A DNA stretch of 28,493 nt from WRKB01 sp031551145 (GTDB taxonomy: Bacteria > Desulfobacterota > Desulfovibrionia > Desulfovibrionales > Desulfovibrionaceae), in the NCBI GenBank assembly GCA_031551145.1, contig JAVBNZ010000054.1, positions 1 through 28,493 of the forward strand, in the 5' to 3' direction. Within the stretch, counting starts at the first letter, position 1; the number at the start of each line of letters is the position of its first letter. Shown here piece by piece: positions 1 to 7,530 of this stretch. The translations under genes were made by a program, and so were the position numbers. The notes beneath the pieces are model-generated. The model saw only the letters and a program-made list of their open reading frames with translations. It was not told the origin of the DNA and did no database searches.

Positions 1-5
1 GGCAT
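1..5 (-). CDS. Start of a gene leaving the window (only the first codon visible)
   Basis: The bottom strand shows ATG at 5-3, preceded by a strong ribosome binding site (GAGGAG, 17-12) at six-base spacing. This suggests a minus-strand gene begins here and continues past the left edge. It would lie downstream of the amidohydrolase and be read in the same direction. Only one codon and two bases are visible, so no product can be named. The call rests solely on the Shine-Dalgarno/ATG pair. Confidence 0.35.
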
Positions 6-137
6 GGGATTCTCCTCAAGTGCGAGATGAGGGGATGAGAGGCGGACAAGCTCTGAATATGACGTTTCTTTTGCCCCGACAAGAGGGGCACGCGCAGCCG
101 TGCGGCCGACCGGTTCAAAGCGGAAAAGCCGTAAGGC

Positions 138-154
138 GCGGGGCCTTGCCCCGC
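138..154 (-). terminator. GC hairpin after the amidohydrolase gene
   Basis: A 7-bp perfect stem (GCGGGGC / GCCCCGC) with a 3-base loop lies just beyond the amidohydrolase stop. On the minus strand it is followed only loosely by T residues (CTTTTCC about 10 bases on), so it is a weak intrinsic-terminator candidate or an mRNA 3'-end stabiliser. Nothing else is evident in 6-159. Confidence 0.3.
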
Positions 155-159
155 AGGGA

Positions 160-948
160 TTATTCGTCGAACAGCGCGTCGGCGTTGGAGAGCAGGTCTT
201 CCATCTCCCCGTCCGAAAAGCCCGTGCGGGTCTGAAGCCTGCGCAGCTCGTCGCCGGGATCGTAGGTCGGGTAGTCGCTGCCGAACAGCAGGCGCTCGCG
301 CGGGTGGGCGCGCAGCAGGGCGTGTAGGGCGTCGTCCGCGATGAATTCCGTGCAGCTGGAGGTTTCCAGCCACAGGTCGCGGCCGGCCAAGGCTTTCAGG
401 CTGTGTTCCCACTGGAACAACCCCCCCAGGTGCGCGCCGATGACGCGCAAACCGGGCACGGCGTCAAGTATTTTCGCCAGCTTGTACGGACAGGAGGGGT
501 TTTCGGCCGGGGGCAGCCGGTCGCCGATGTGGATTTCGAAGATGAAATCGTCGCGCGCCTGTTCGAACATGGGCAAAAGGCGCGGATCGTCCAGCCTGAA
601 CCCCTGAAAATCCGGATGCAGCTTTATGCCCCGGATGCCCGCCGCCTTCAGGCGCTTCAACTCGCTCTCCCAGTCCGTGAAGTCCGGGTGCAGGGTGCCG
701 AAGGCGATGACTTCGGGATGCCCGCGCTGCAACTGCACGGCATAATTGTCGGCCGGAATGACCTGGGTCGGGCTGGTGGCCGCGCAGAGCGTGACCACGC
801 GATCCAGGCCCGCCCGTTCGGCGCGTTTCAAAAGATCTTCAATGGTACCCGTGCCTTCCGTGTGAACATCGTAGTGTTCCTCAAGCTGCCGGCGGACTTT
901 GTCGGCGATCTTGGGGTGGAAGGCGTGGGTGTGGATATCAGTTCGCAT
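160..948 (-). CDS. Amidohydrolase-family (TIM-barrel) metal-dependent hydrolase
   Basis: A 262-aa protein of the amidohydrolase 2 / TatD-like superfamily. Near the N-terminus it has the HxH metal motif (DIHTH, His6 and His8). Further metal and active-site motifs follow in the expected order: GIKLHPDFQGF, FEIHIGD, GAHLGG and the terminal LLFGSDYPTYDP with the catalytic Asp. Members hydrolyse or decarboxylate small molecules; the substrate cannot be read from sequence. I place the start at ATG 948, directly before the barrel's first strand; an in-frame TTG 39 bases upstream adds only a low-complexity extension. No signal peptide is present, so it should be cytoplasmic. It diverges from dsrA across a 271-bp intergenic region. 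Family assignment is firm; function beyond hydrolase is not. Confidence 0.85.
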   Translation of the reverse strand: MRTDIHTHAFHPKIADKVRRQLEEHYDVHTEGTGTIEDLLKRAERAGLDRVVTLCAATSPTQVIPADNYAVQLQRGHPEVIAFGTLHPDFTDWESELKRLKAAGIRGIKLHPDFQGFRLDDPRLLPMFEQARDDFIFEIHIGDRLPPAENPSCPYKLAKILDAVPGLRVIGAHLGGLFQWEHSLKALAGRDLWLETSSCTEFIADDALHALLRAHPRERLLFGSDYPTYDPGDELRRLQTRTGFSDGEMEDLLSNADALFDE

Positions 949-991
949 ACGGCGGCCATAGTGACGCCGATCGGGGGGAGGGGTCAACCCC

Positions 992-1010
992 GGATCGCCT
1001 CAAGCGATCC
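992..1010. repeat. Hairpin and GCCC tandem in the amidohydrolase/dsrA divergent region
   Basis: GGATCGC (992-998) and GCGATCC (1004-1010) form a perfect 7-bp stem with a 5-base loop. It is followed at about 1011-1028 by four tandem GCCC units. A small GGGGT/ACCCC inverted repeat lies just before it. The structure is in the divergent intergenic region 949-1219, nearer the amidohydrolase start. Function is unknown. Confidence 0.4.
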
Positions 1011-1059
1011 GCCCGCCCGCCCGCCCGGCAAGGCCGGACGGCAAAAGTGGCGTACCCGG

Positions 1060-1088
1060 TTGTCAATTTGAAAGAAATGAGCTACAGA
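1060..1088 (+). promoter_or_regulatory. Candidate sigma-70-type promoter for dsrA
   Basis: TTGTCA (1060-1065) and TACAGA (1083-1088) are separated by 17 bases, an acceptable -35/-10 pair, though the -10 is poor. It would give a leader of about 125 bases before dsrA. That leader contains inverted repeats: 1126-1136 with 1169-1179, CCGG/CCGG at 1152-1165, and GCCGA/TCGGC at about 1176-1187. No clear Rex or Fnr palindrome was seen. Low-confidence call from motif and position only. Confidence 0.3.
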
Positions 1089-1219
1089 GGTAAGGCACTC
1101 CGTTTTCATGATGCGAGGAAGCGCTCCGGCCGATGCGGTCGCGGCGTTGAGCCGGGAATGTCCGGAAGGCATCCGGCCGAGATCGGCTGATAATCACAAC
1201 ACTGTCTGGAGGTAAGGCA

Positions 1220-2533
1220 ATGGCGAAACACGCAACTCCCAAACTGGACCAGCTTGAGTCCGGGCCGTGGCCCAGCTTCGTGTCCGACATCAAGCAAGAG
1301 GCCGCAATGCGGGCGAAGAACCCCAAGGGTCTGGATTATCAGATCCCGGCGGACTGCCCGGACGACCTTTTGGGCGTGCTGGAACTTTCCTATGTCGAAG
1401 GTGAAACTCACTGGAAACACGGCGGCATCGTGGGCGTGTTCGGTTACGGCGGCGGCGTTATCGGCCGTTACTGCGACCAGCCCGAAAAATTCCCCGGCGT
1501 GGCCCATTTTCACACCGTGCGCGTGGCCCAGCCCTCGGGCAAGTTCTACAGCACGAAATTCCTGCGCGATCTTTGCGACCTGTGGGATCTGCGCGGCTCC
1601 GGCCTCACCAACATGCACGGCTCCACCGGCGACATCGTGCTGCTCGGCACCCAGACCCCCCAGCTGGAAGAAATTTTCTGGGAACTGACCCACAACCTGA
1701 ACAACGACCTCGGCGGCTCCGGCTCCAACCTGCGCACGCCCGAAGCCTGCATGGGCCAGTCCCGCTGCGAATACGCCTGTTACAACACGCAGGACGCCTG
1801 TTATCAGCTTACTCAGGATTACCAGGACGAACTGCACCGTCCGGCGTTCCCGTATAAGTTCAAGTTCAAATTTGACGGTTGCCCCAACGGCTGCGTGGCC
1901 GCCATTGCCCGTTCCGACTTCGCCGTTATCGGCACCTGGAAGGACGACATCAAGATCGATCAGGCCGCTGTGAAAAGCTATGTGGGCGGCGAGTTCAAGC
2001 CCAACGCCGGCGCCCACTCCGGCCGCGACTGGGGCAAGTTCGACATCGTCAAGGAAGTCGTGGAACTCTGCCCGAGCAAGTGCATGAAGTGGGACGGCGC
2101 CAAGCTGTCCATCAACACCGCCGAATGCGTGCGCTGTATGCACTGCATAAACACCATGCCCCGCGCCCTGCGCATCGGCGACGAACGCGGCGCCTCCATC
2201 CTCTGCGGCGCGAAAGCCCCGATACTCGACGGCGCGCAGATGGGCTCGCTGCTCGTGCCCTTCATCGCCGCCGAAGCCCCCTATGACGAAATCAAGGAAG
2301 TCATCGAAAAAATCTGGGACTGGTGGATGGAAGAAGGCAAGAACCGCGAGCGCCTCGGCGAAACCATGAAGCGTCTCTCCTTCCAGAAACTGCTTGAGGT
2401 CACGGAAATCGCGCCCATGCCCCAGCATGTGAAGGAACCCCGCCACAACCCGTACATCTTCTTCAAGGAAGACGAAGTGCCGGGCGGCTGGGATCGCGAC
2501 ATTACCGAATACCGCAAGAGACACCAACGCTAA
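1220..2533 (+). CDS. dsrA: Dissimilatory sulfite reductase alpha subunit DsrA
   Basis: Alpha subunit (437 aa) of the cytoplasmic alpha2beta2 enzyme that reduces sulfite in the last stage of sulfate respiration, passing sulfur to the DsrC trisulfide. The siroheme-[4Fe-4S] ligands are visible as Cys177, Cys183, Cys221 and Cys225 (within ACMGQSRC and DGCPNGC). The inserted ferredoxin domain carries Cys284, Cys303, Cys306 and Cys309 (CPSKC, CVRCMHC). Length and cysteine numbering equal those of the D. vulgaris protein, so the gene is intact. The start follows an excellent ribosome binding site, GGAGGT at 1208-1213. dsrB follows after 19 bases, so the two are co-transcribed. Identification is essentially certain. 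Confidence 0.99.
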   Translation: MAKHATPKLDQLESGPWPSFVSDIKQEAAMRAKNPKGLDYQIPADCPDDLLGVLELSYVEGETHWKHGGIVGVFGYGGGVIGRYCDQPEKFPGVAHFHTVRVAQPSGKFYSTKFLRDLCDLWDLRGSGLTNMHGSTGDIVLLGTQTPQLEEIFWELTHNLNNDLGGSGSNLRTPEACMGQSRCEYACYNTQDACYQLTQDYQDELHRPAFPYKFKFKFDGCPNGCVAAIARSDFAVIGTWKDDIKIDQAAVKSYVGGEFKPNAGAHSGRDWGKFDIVKEVVELCPSKCMKWDGAKLSINTAECVRCMHCINTMPRALRIGDERGASILCGAKAPILDGAQMGSLLVPFIAAEAPYDEIKEVIEKIWDWWMEEGKNRERLGETMKRLSFQKLLEVTEIAPMPQHVKEPRHNPYIFFKEDEVPGGWDRDITEYRKRHQR

Positions 2534-2552
2534 GCCGAAGGGAGCAATAAGC

Positions 2553-3698
2553 ATGGCATTCATTTCTTCCGGGTACAATCCCGCAAAACCGATGGAAGGC
2601 CGGATCACCGACATTGGTCCGCAGAAATACGACACCTTCTTCCCGCCCTTTATCGCCAAGAACTTCGGCAAGTGGCTCTACCACGAAATCCTTGAGCCCG
2701 GCGTGCTGGTGCACGTGGCCGAAAGCGGCGACAAGGTCTACACCGTGCGTTGCGGCGCCGCGCGCCTGATGTCCGTGACCCATATCCGCGAAATGTGCGA
2801 AATCGCCGACAAATACTGCGGCGGGCACCTGCGCTTCACCACCCGCAACAACGTCGAATTCATGGTGGACAAAGAAGACACCATGAAAGCCCTGAAGGCC
2901 GACTTGGCCGCCCGCAAGTTCGACGGCGGCTCCTTCAAGTTCCCCATCGGCGGCACCGGCGCGGGCGTTTCCAACCCCGTGCACACCCAGGGCTGGGTGC
3001 ACTGCCACACCCCGGCCACCGACGCCTCCGGCCCGGTGAAAGCCGTTATGGACGCCGTGTTCGAAGACTTCCAGAAAATGCGCCTGCCGGCTCCGGTGCG
3101 CATCTCCCTGGCCTGCTGCATCAACATGTGCGGCGCGGTGCATTGCTCCGACATCGGCCTGGTGGGCATCCACAGAAAGCCCCCCATGATCGACCACGAG
3201 TGGGCCGACCAGCTCTGCGAAATCCCCCTGGCCGTGGCCTCCTGCCCCACCGCCGCCGTGCGTCCCACCAAGGTTGAGCACAACGGCCAGAAGGTCAACT
3301 CCATCGCCATCAAGAACGAACGCTGCATGTACTGCGGCAACTGCTACACCATGTGCCCCGCCCTGCCCATCTCCGACGGCGAAGGCGACGGCGTGGCCAT
3401 CATGGTCGGCGGCAAGGTCTCCAACCGCATTTCCATGCCCAAGTTCTCCAAGCTCGTTGTGGGCTACATCCCCAACGAACCGCCCCGCTGGCCGCAACTC
3501 ACCAAGACCGTCAAGCACATCCTTGACGTCTATTCCCAAAACGCAGAAAAATACGAACGCCTGGGCGACTGGGCCGAGCGCATAGGCTGGGAAAGCTTCT
3601 TCAAGCTGACGGGCCTTACGTTCACCCACCACCTGATCGACGACTTCCGCGATCCCGCCTACTACACCTGGCGGCAGAGCACCCAGTTCAAATTCTAA
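2553..3698 (+). CDS. dsrB: Dissimilatory sulfite reductase beta subunit DsrB
   Basis: Beta subunit (381 aa), carrying the catalytically active siroheme of DsrAB. Cluster ligands Cys151, Cys188, Cys189 and Cys193 are present (HCHTPATD, ACCINMC). The ferredoxin domain has Cys231 and Cys258/261/264 in NERCMYCGNC, followed by Cys268. Size and numbering match the D. vulgaris homologue. A ribosome binding site (GAAGGGAG) precedes ATG 2553. It is the second gene of the dsr operon. A GC-rich hairpin separates it from dsrD, which could lower downstream expression or stabilise the dsrAB message. Intact, no unusual features. Confidence 0.99.
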   Translation: MAFISSGYNPAKPMEGRITDIGPQKYDTFFPPFIAKNFGKWLYHEILEPGVLVHVAESGDKVYTVRCGAARLMSVTHIREMCEIADKYCGGHLRFTTRNNVEFMVDKEDTMKALKADLAARKFDGGSFKFPIGGTGAGVSNPVHTQGWVHCHTPATDASGPVKAVMDAVFEDFQKMRLPAPVRISLACCINMCGAVHCSDIGLVGIHRKPPMIDHEWADQLCEIPLAVASCPTAAVRPTKVEHNGQKVNSIAIKNERCMYCGNCYTMCPALPISDGEGDGVAIMVGGKVSNRISMPKFSKLVVGYIPNEPPRWPQLTKTVKHILDVYSQNAEKYERLGDWAERIGWESFFKLTGLTFTHHLIDDFRDPAYYTWRQSTQFKF

Positions 3699-3708
3699 AC
3701 GCGAAGGT

Positions 3709-3746
3709 GCGGCGCGGGGCCACAGGGGTTCCGCGCCGCGCCCCGC
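3709..3746 (+). other. GC-rich hairpin(s) between dsrB and dsrD
   Basis: GCGGCGCGG (3709-3717) pairs perfectly with CCGCGCCGC (3731-3739) around a 13-base loop. An alternative stem pairs GCGGGGC (3714-3720) with GCCCCGC (3740-3746). The two are mutually exclusive. No T-run follows, so this resembles an RNA processing or stability element, or a weak attenuator, rather than a standard terminator. It sits immediately before the dsrD ribosome binding site. Confidence 0.55.
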
Positions 3747-3764
3747 CTCGGAACGGAGAACAGT

Positions 3765-4001
3765 ATGGCTGACGACAAAGATATCGTTGTCGACTTTCTG
3801 AAAAGCAAATCCGGCAGCAAGTCCAAGTTCTATTTCAACGACTTTCTGGAGCTCTTCCCCGGCAAGGGCCCGCGCGACGTCAAAAAGATCCTCACCGCCC
3901 TGGTGAACACCGAAGTGCTGGAGTTCTGGTCTTCCGGCTCCACGACCATGTACGGTCTCAAGGGCGCCGGCAAGCAGTCGCATGCCGAGGGCGAAGACTA
4001 G
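3765..4001 (+). CDS. dsrD: DsrD, small winged-helix activator of dissimilatory sulfite reductase
   Basis: A 78-aa basic/acidic protein with the DsrD sequence: lysine/serine-rich N-terminus, FYFNDFLELFPGKGPRDVKKILTALV helix-turn-helix core, and a VLEFWSSGSTTMYGLKG wing. The length equals the usual DsrD. The family folds as a winged helix, but published biochemistry shows it binding DsrAB and raising its sulfite-reducing activity, so a DNA-binding role is doubtful. DsrD is typical of organisms using Dsr in the reductive direction, supporting a sulfate/sulfite reducer rather than a sulfur oxidiser. The start follows GGAG at about 3754. An intrinsic terminator 24 bases past the stop closes the dsrABD unit. 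Confidence 0.97.
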   Translation: MADDKDIVVDFLKSKSGSKSKFYFNDFLELFPGKGPRDVKKILTALVNTEVLEFWSSGSTTMYGLKGAGKQSHAEGED

Positions 4002-4024
4002 GCAACAGTTCGGTTTACATATTC

Positions 4025-4050
4025 GGGGGCTCTTACGGCCCCCCCTTTTT
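4025..4050 (+). terminator. Intrinsic terminator after dsrD
   Basis: GGGGGC (4025-4030) and GCCCCC (4038-4043) form a 6-bp GC stem with a 7-base loop, followed by CC and five T residues. This is a good rho-independent terminator ending the dsrABD transcript; downstream genes would need read-through or their own promoter. Confidence 0.75.
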
Positions 4051-4071
4051 ACAGCACTCGCGCTTGAACCA

Positions 4072-4203
4072 GTTGCTTGCCGGCGGGCGAAGCCCGCCCC
4101 TGCAACTATCTTGCGGCGGGGATTTTCAACGGAAACCCCGCGGAGCATTTCCCCTTTTTCAAAGTGAAATGCTCCCCTGTTCAGGGAGCAAATTTTTTGC
4201 TCC
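4072..4203 (+). other. Structured leader with competing hairpins upstream of the lipoprotein gene
   Basis: Successive inverted repeats fill the space between the dsrD terminator and the lipoprotein gene. GGCGGGC/GCCCGCC (4082-4088, 4092-4098) is flanked by GTTGC/GCAAC. GGAGCATTTC/GAAATGCTCC (4142-4151, 4166-4175) is perfect. GCTCCC/GGGAGC (4171-4176, 4184-4189) and GGAGCAA/TTGCTCC (4185-4191, 4197-4203) share strands with it, so only some can form at once. The arrangement resembles an attenuator, but no cobalamin-riboswitch box was found. The rest of 4002-4298 holds no gene. Confidence 0.5.
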
Positions 4204-4298
4204 GCAACGCCGCCGCGCGCGCTTTACGCCCGCCCCGCGCGGGCGCGTTTCGCGTCTGCCGAAAGCCGGGCCCGTTCGCGCGTTGCTACGGAGATACC

Positions 4299-4961
4299 GT
4301 GAAACGCACGCCCCTGTTTTGCACAGCTCTGGCCTTCTTCCTCCTCACAGCCTGCTCCCCTGCATTTGTGGGGCAACGCGATCCCGAACTCGGCGCTCCC
4401 AAGGGCGGTCAACTCGACGTCGCTCTGGGCGGGGCCGTGGATCTGGCCCTGGCCGGAGGCAATCCCCTCTCCCGCGGCACCGATGCCCTGCCCCCGGCCG
4501 TCAGGGCCGGAGAAGCGGCCCAGGCCTCGCTCAACAAGCTGATCGACGGCAACTCCAACACCTGGGACGACAGAGCAGGGCGCTACACGCTCACCGCCTA
4601 CCAGGGCTTCACCTGGCGCAACCGCGCCGTGCGTGTGGTGCACGTTCGTCTGCCCGGCGATGTGGGGTGGAACGGCCTTGCCGTGCGCGACGAGCGGGGC
4701 GCCTGGATCTTTGTCGACCGCGACGGCCGCTGGAGTGAAAACGACACCCGTGAATTCTACAAGGCCATAGACCGGCCCGGAGACGGCGAAGGCAACAGCT
4801 GGGGCGGCGGCCCCGGCCCGTGCAGCGTCACCACCAGCCATACCGATATCCAGGGCGATATGATCCGGCGCGACTTCACCCTGCGCGTGGGCAACGCCGT
4901 CCTGCAGGGCAAGGTGAGCCGCCTCGCCAAACAGCCCTGGCAGCTTGAAGAAGTGCGCTGA
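4299..4961 (+). CDS. Putative lipoprotein of unknown function between dsrD and cobB
   Basis: A 220-aa predicted lipoprotein. I choose GTG 4299 because GGAG (4290-4293) precedes it at five bases and the product then opens with a classical lipoprotein signal: VKR, a hydrophobic stretch, and lipobox LTAC with lipidated Cys19. Ser at +2 would favour the outer membrane under the E. coli rule. The mature part has a Gly/Ala-rich N-terminal section, then a domain with NKLIDGNSNTWDD, YQGFTWRNRAVRVVHVRLPGDVGWNGLAV and a Trp-rich region. I recognise no catalytic motif or named family. Its stop lies 5 bases before cobB, so the two are probably co-transcribed. Longer in-frame N-terminal extensions (to 4077) run through the structured leader and are unlikely to be real. 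Confidence 0.8.
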   Translation: MKRTPLFCTALAFFLLTACSPAFVGQRDPELGAPKGGQLDVALGGAVDLALAGGNPLSRGTDALPPAVRAGEAAQASLNKLIDGNSNTWDDRAGRYTLTAYQGFTWRNRAVRVVHVRLPGDVGWNGLAVRDERGAWIFVDRDGRWSENDTREFYKAIDRPGDGEGNSWGGGPGPCSVTTSHTDIQGDMIRRDFTLRVGNAVLQGKVSRLAKQPWQLEEVR

Positions 4962-4966
4962 ACGAT

Positions 4967-6415
4967 ATGCCCGCGCCCGTCCCGGCGGCCGCCGCGCCGC
5001 GCCTGACCATCTCCGGCCTGCGGGGCGGAGCGGGCAAAACTCTGCTCACGCTCGGGCTGGCCCGCGCGCTCACGCGCGACGGCCTGCGCCTCAAAGCCTT
5101 TAAAAAAGGGCCGGACTACATTGACGCCGGCTGGCTCGGTCTGGCCGCCATGCGGCCCGCCACCAACCTCGATCCCTTCTTTCTGCCGCCGGATCGTCTG
5201 CGCGCCCTCTTTCTCCACTCTCTGGCCCCGCAGGGAGAAACGTGCGCGGACTTCGCCCTCATTGAAGGCAACCGCGGCCTTTTCGACGGGCGCGACCTGG
5301 AGGGAAGCTGCTCCACCGCCGAACTGGCCCGCGTGCTCCAAAGTCCGGTCGTTCTCACCCTGGACTGCACCAAGATGACCCGCACCGCCGCCGCCCTGGT
5401 GATGGGCGTCAAAAATTTCGAAACAGGCCTGTCCCTGGCCGGCGTTGTGCTCAACAACATCGGCTCGGAACGCCACGGCGCGCAGGTGCGCCGCGCCATC
5501 GAGCACCACTGCTCCGTACCCGTGCTCGGCGCCCTGCCCCGCCTGCGCCGCAATCCGCTGCCCGAACGCCACATGGGCCTGGTGCTTCACGCGGGCGATC
5601 CCGAACAGCGCAAACGGGCGGATGCCCTGCTGGACGATCTGGCCCGGGTTGTGCGCGACAACGTCGACCTCCCCCGCCTGATCCGCCTGGCCCGCGCGGC
5701 CCCCGCCCTGCCCCCCGGCGCGTCTTTCTGGCCGGATGCGGCCGCGCCCATTGCCGCCCGCCGCCCCCGCATCGGCTATGTGCGCGATGCCGTACTCTGG
5801 TTTTATTACGAGGAAAATCTCGAAGCCCTGCACCGCGCCGGAGCCGAACTTGTCCGTCTCTCCCTCCTCGACGGCCGGCCCTGGCCTCCGATAGACGGCC
5901 TTTATCTCGGCGGCGGCTTTCCCGAGGAGCTGGCGGCGGAACCCGCCCTGGCCGCCAAACTCGCCCAACTGCGCGCCTTTGCCGAAGAGAACATGCCCGT
6001 TTACGCCGAATGCGGCGGCCTGCTCCTGCTCACCCGCAGCCTGGAACGCGGCGGCGTCATCTGCCCCATGGCCGGCGTGTTCCCCTTCAGCGCGCACTTT
6101 CACGAACGCCCCCAGGGCCTCGGCTACGTTGAAGCCGCCGTTACCCTGCCCAACCCGTTCCATCCTGTGGACGCCGTGATCCGGGGGCACGAATTCCACT
6201 ATACCCGCTGCCTGCCCCTCGGCGGCGCCAGGCCCGAAACCGCCCTGCGCCTCAACTGCGGCACCGGACTGGGGCAAAACGCCGACGGCCTGCTCTACAA
6301 ATCCGTATTCGCAAGCTACATGCACATCTTCGCGCCCGCCGTGCCCCACTGGGCCGGGCGCTTCGCAGCGGCAGCCGCCGCTTTCGCCAACCGGCGCGCC
6401 GTGTTGCGACCGTAA
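4967..6415 (+). CDS. cobB: CobB/CobQ-type a,c-diamide synthase (glutamine amidotransferase), possible siroheme amide synthase
   Basis: A 482-aa cobyrinate a,c-diamide synthase family protein. The N-terminal dethiobiotin-synthetase-like ATPase domain has the P-loop GLRGGAGKT (residues 17-25) and the KGPDYIDAGW substrate motif. The C-terminal class I-type amidotransferase domain starts near residue 269 and holds the nucleophile Cys349 (YAECGGLLLL) and the conserved GHEFHYTR (His408, His411). These enzymes convert two ring carboxylates to amides using glutamine and ATP. Position beside dsrABD matters: a homologue in the Allochromatium dsr cluster, DsrN, is linked to siroheme amidation, and Desulfovibrio sulfite reductase contains siroamide. 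The substrate here could be siroheme, cobyrinate or both. ATG 4967 follows the lipoprotein stop by 5 bases, suggesting translational coupling. Confidence 0.93.
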   Translation: MPAPVPAAAAPRLTISGLRGGAGKTLLTLGLARALTRDGLRLKAFKKGPDYIDAGWLGLAAMRPATNLDPFFLPPDRLRALFLHSLAPQGETCADFALIEGNRGLFDGRDLEGSCSTAELARVLQSPVVLTLDCTKMTRTAAALVMGVKNFETGLSLAGVVLNNIGSERHGAQVRRAIEHHCSVPVLGALPRLRRNPLPERHMGLVLHAGDPEQRKRADALLDDLARVVRDNVDLPRLIRLARAAPALPPGASFWPDAAAPIAARRPRIGYVRDAVLWFYYEENLEALHRAGAELVRLSLLDGRPWPPIDGLYLGGGFPEELAAEPALAAKLAQLRAFAEENMPVYAECGGLLLLTRSLERGGVICPMAGVFPFSAHFHERPQGLGYVEAAVTLPNPFHPVDAVIRGHEFHYTRCLPLGGARPETALRLNCGTGLGQNADGLLYKSVFASYMHIFAPAVPHWAGRFAAAAAAFANRRAVLRP

Positions 6416-6444
6416 AATCAAGGGGGGCTTCCGTCCTCCGTCAC

Positions 6445-7410
<966 letters not shown>

Positions 7411-7481
7411 GCTGTTCCCCATCCGATTATTCTATACCGGAACCCGGCACGTGATCAAATTGGAATGAATCAATAGTGCGC

Positions 7482-7498
7482 TTGACAATCATTCTCAA
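7482..7498 (+). promoter_or_regulatory. Fur box overlapping the feoA-fusion promoter
   Basis: TTGACAATCATTCTCAA is an interrupted palindrome of the form TTGAnAATnATTnTCAA, very close to the Fur consensus core TGATAATNATTATCA. It covers the -35 hexamer, so iron-loaded Fur bound here would block transcription of the downstream gene. That fits a ferrous-iron uptake gene. Confidence 0.7.
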
Positions 7499-7509
7499 AT
7501 ATATATACT
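7482..7509 (+). promoter_or_regulatory. Promoter of the Cys-rich/FeoA fusion gene
   Basis: A perfect TTGACA (-35, 7482-7487) lies 16 bases from TATACT (-10, 7504-7509). Transcription would start near 7516, giving a very short leader before ATG 7531. The -35 is embedded in the Fur palindrome. Confidence 0.65.
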
Positions 7510-7530
7510 CCCGGCAAAGAAGAGTGTGCC

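Noticed and set aside
1048..1064. Sigma-54 (-24/-12) promoter upstream of dsrA
   Set aside because: TGGC is present but the TTGC part is displaced by one base and incomplete.
1106..2671. Long minus-strand open frame opposite dsrA
   Set aside because: Antisense to a certain gene; biased composition.
4052..4298. Cobalamin riboswitch upstream of cobB
   Set aside because: The characteristic B12 box and GCCACTG-type core are absent; the folds seen are simple competing hairpins.
4757..6421. Long minus-strand open frame opposite cobB
   Set aside because: Antisense shadow of cobB, with no recognisable domain.
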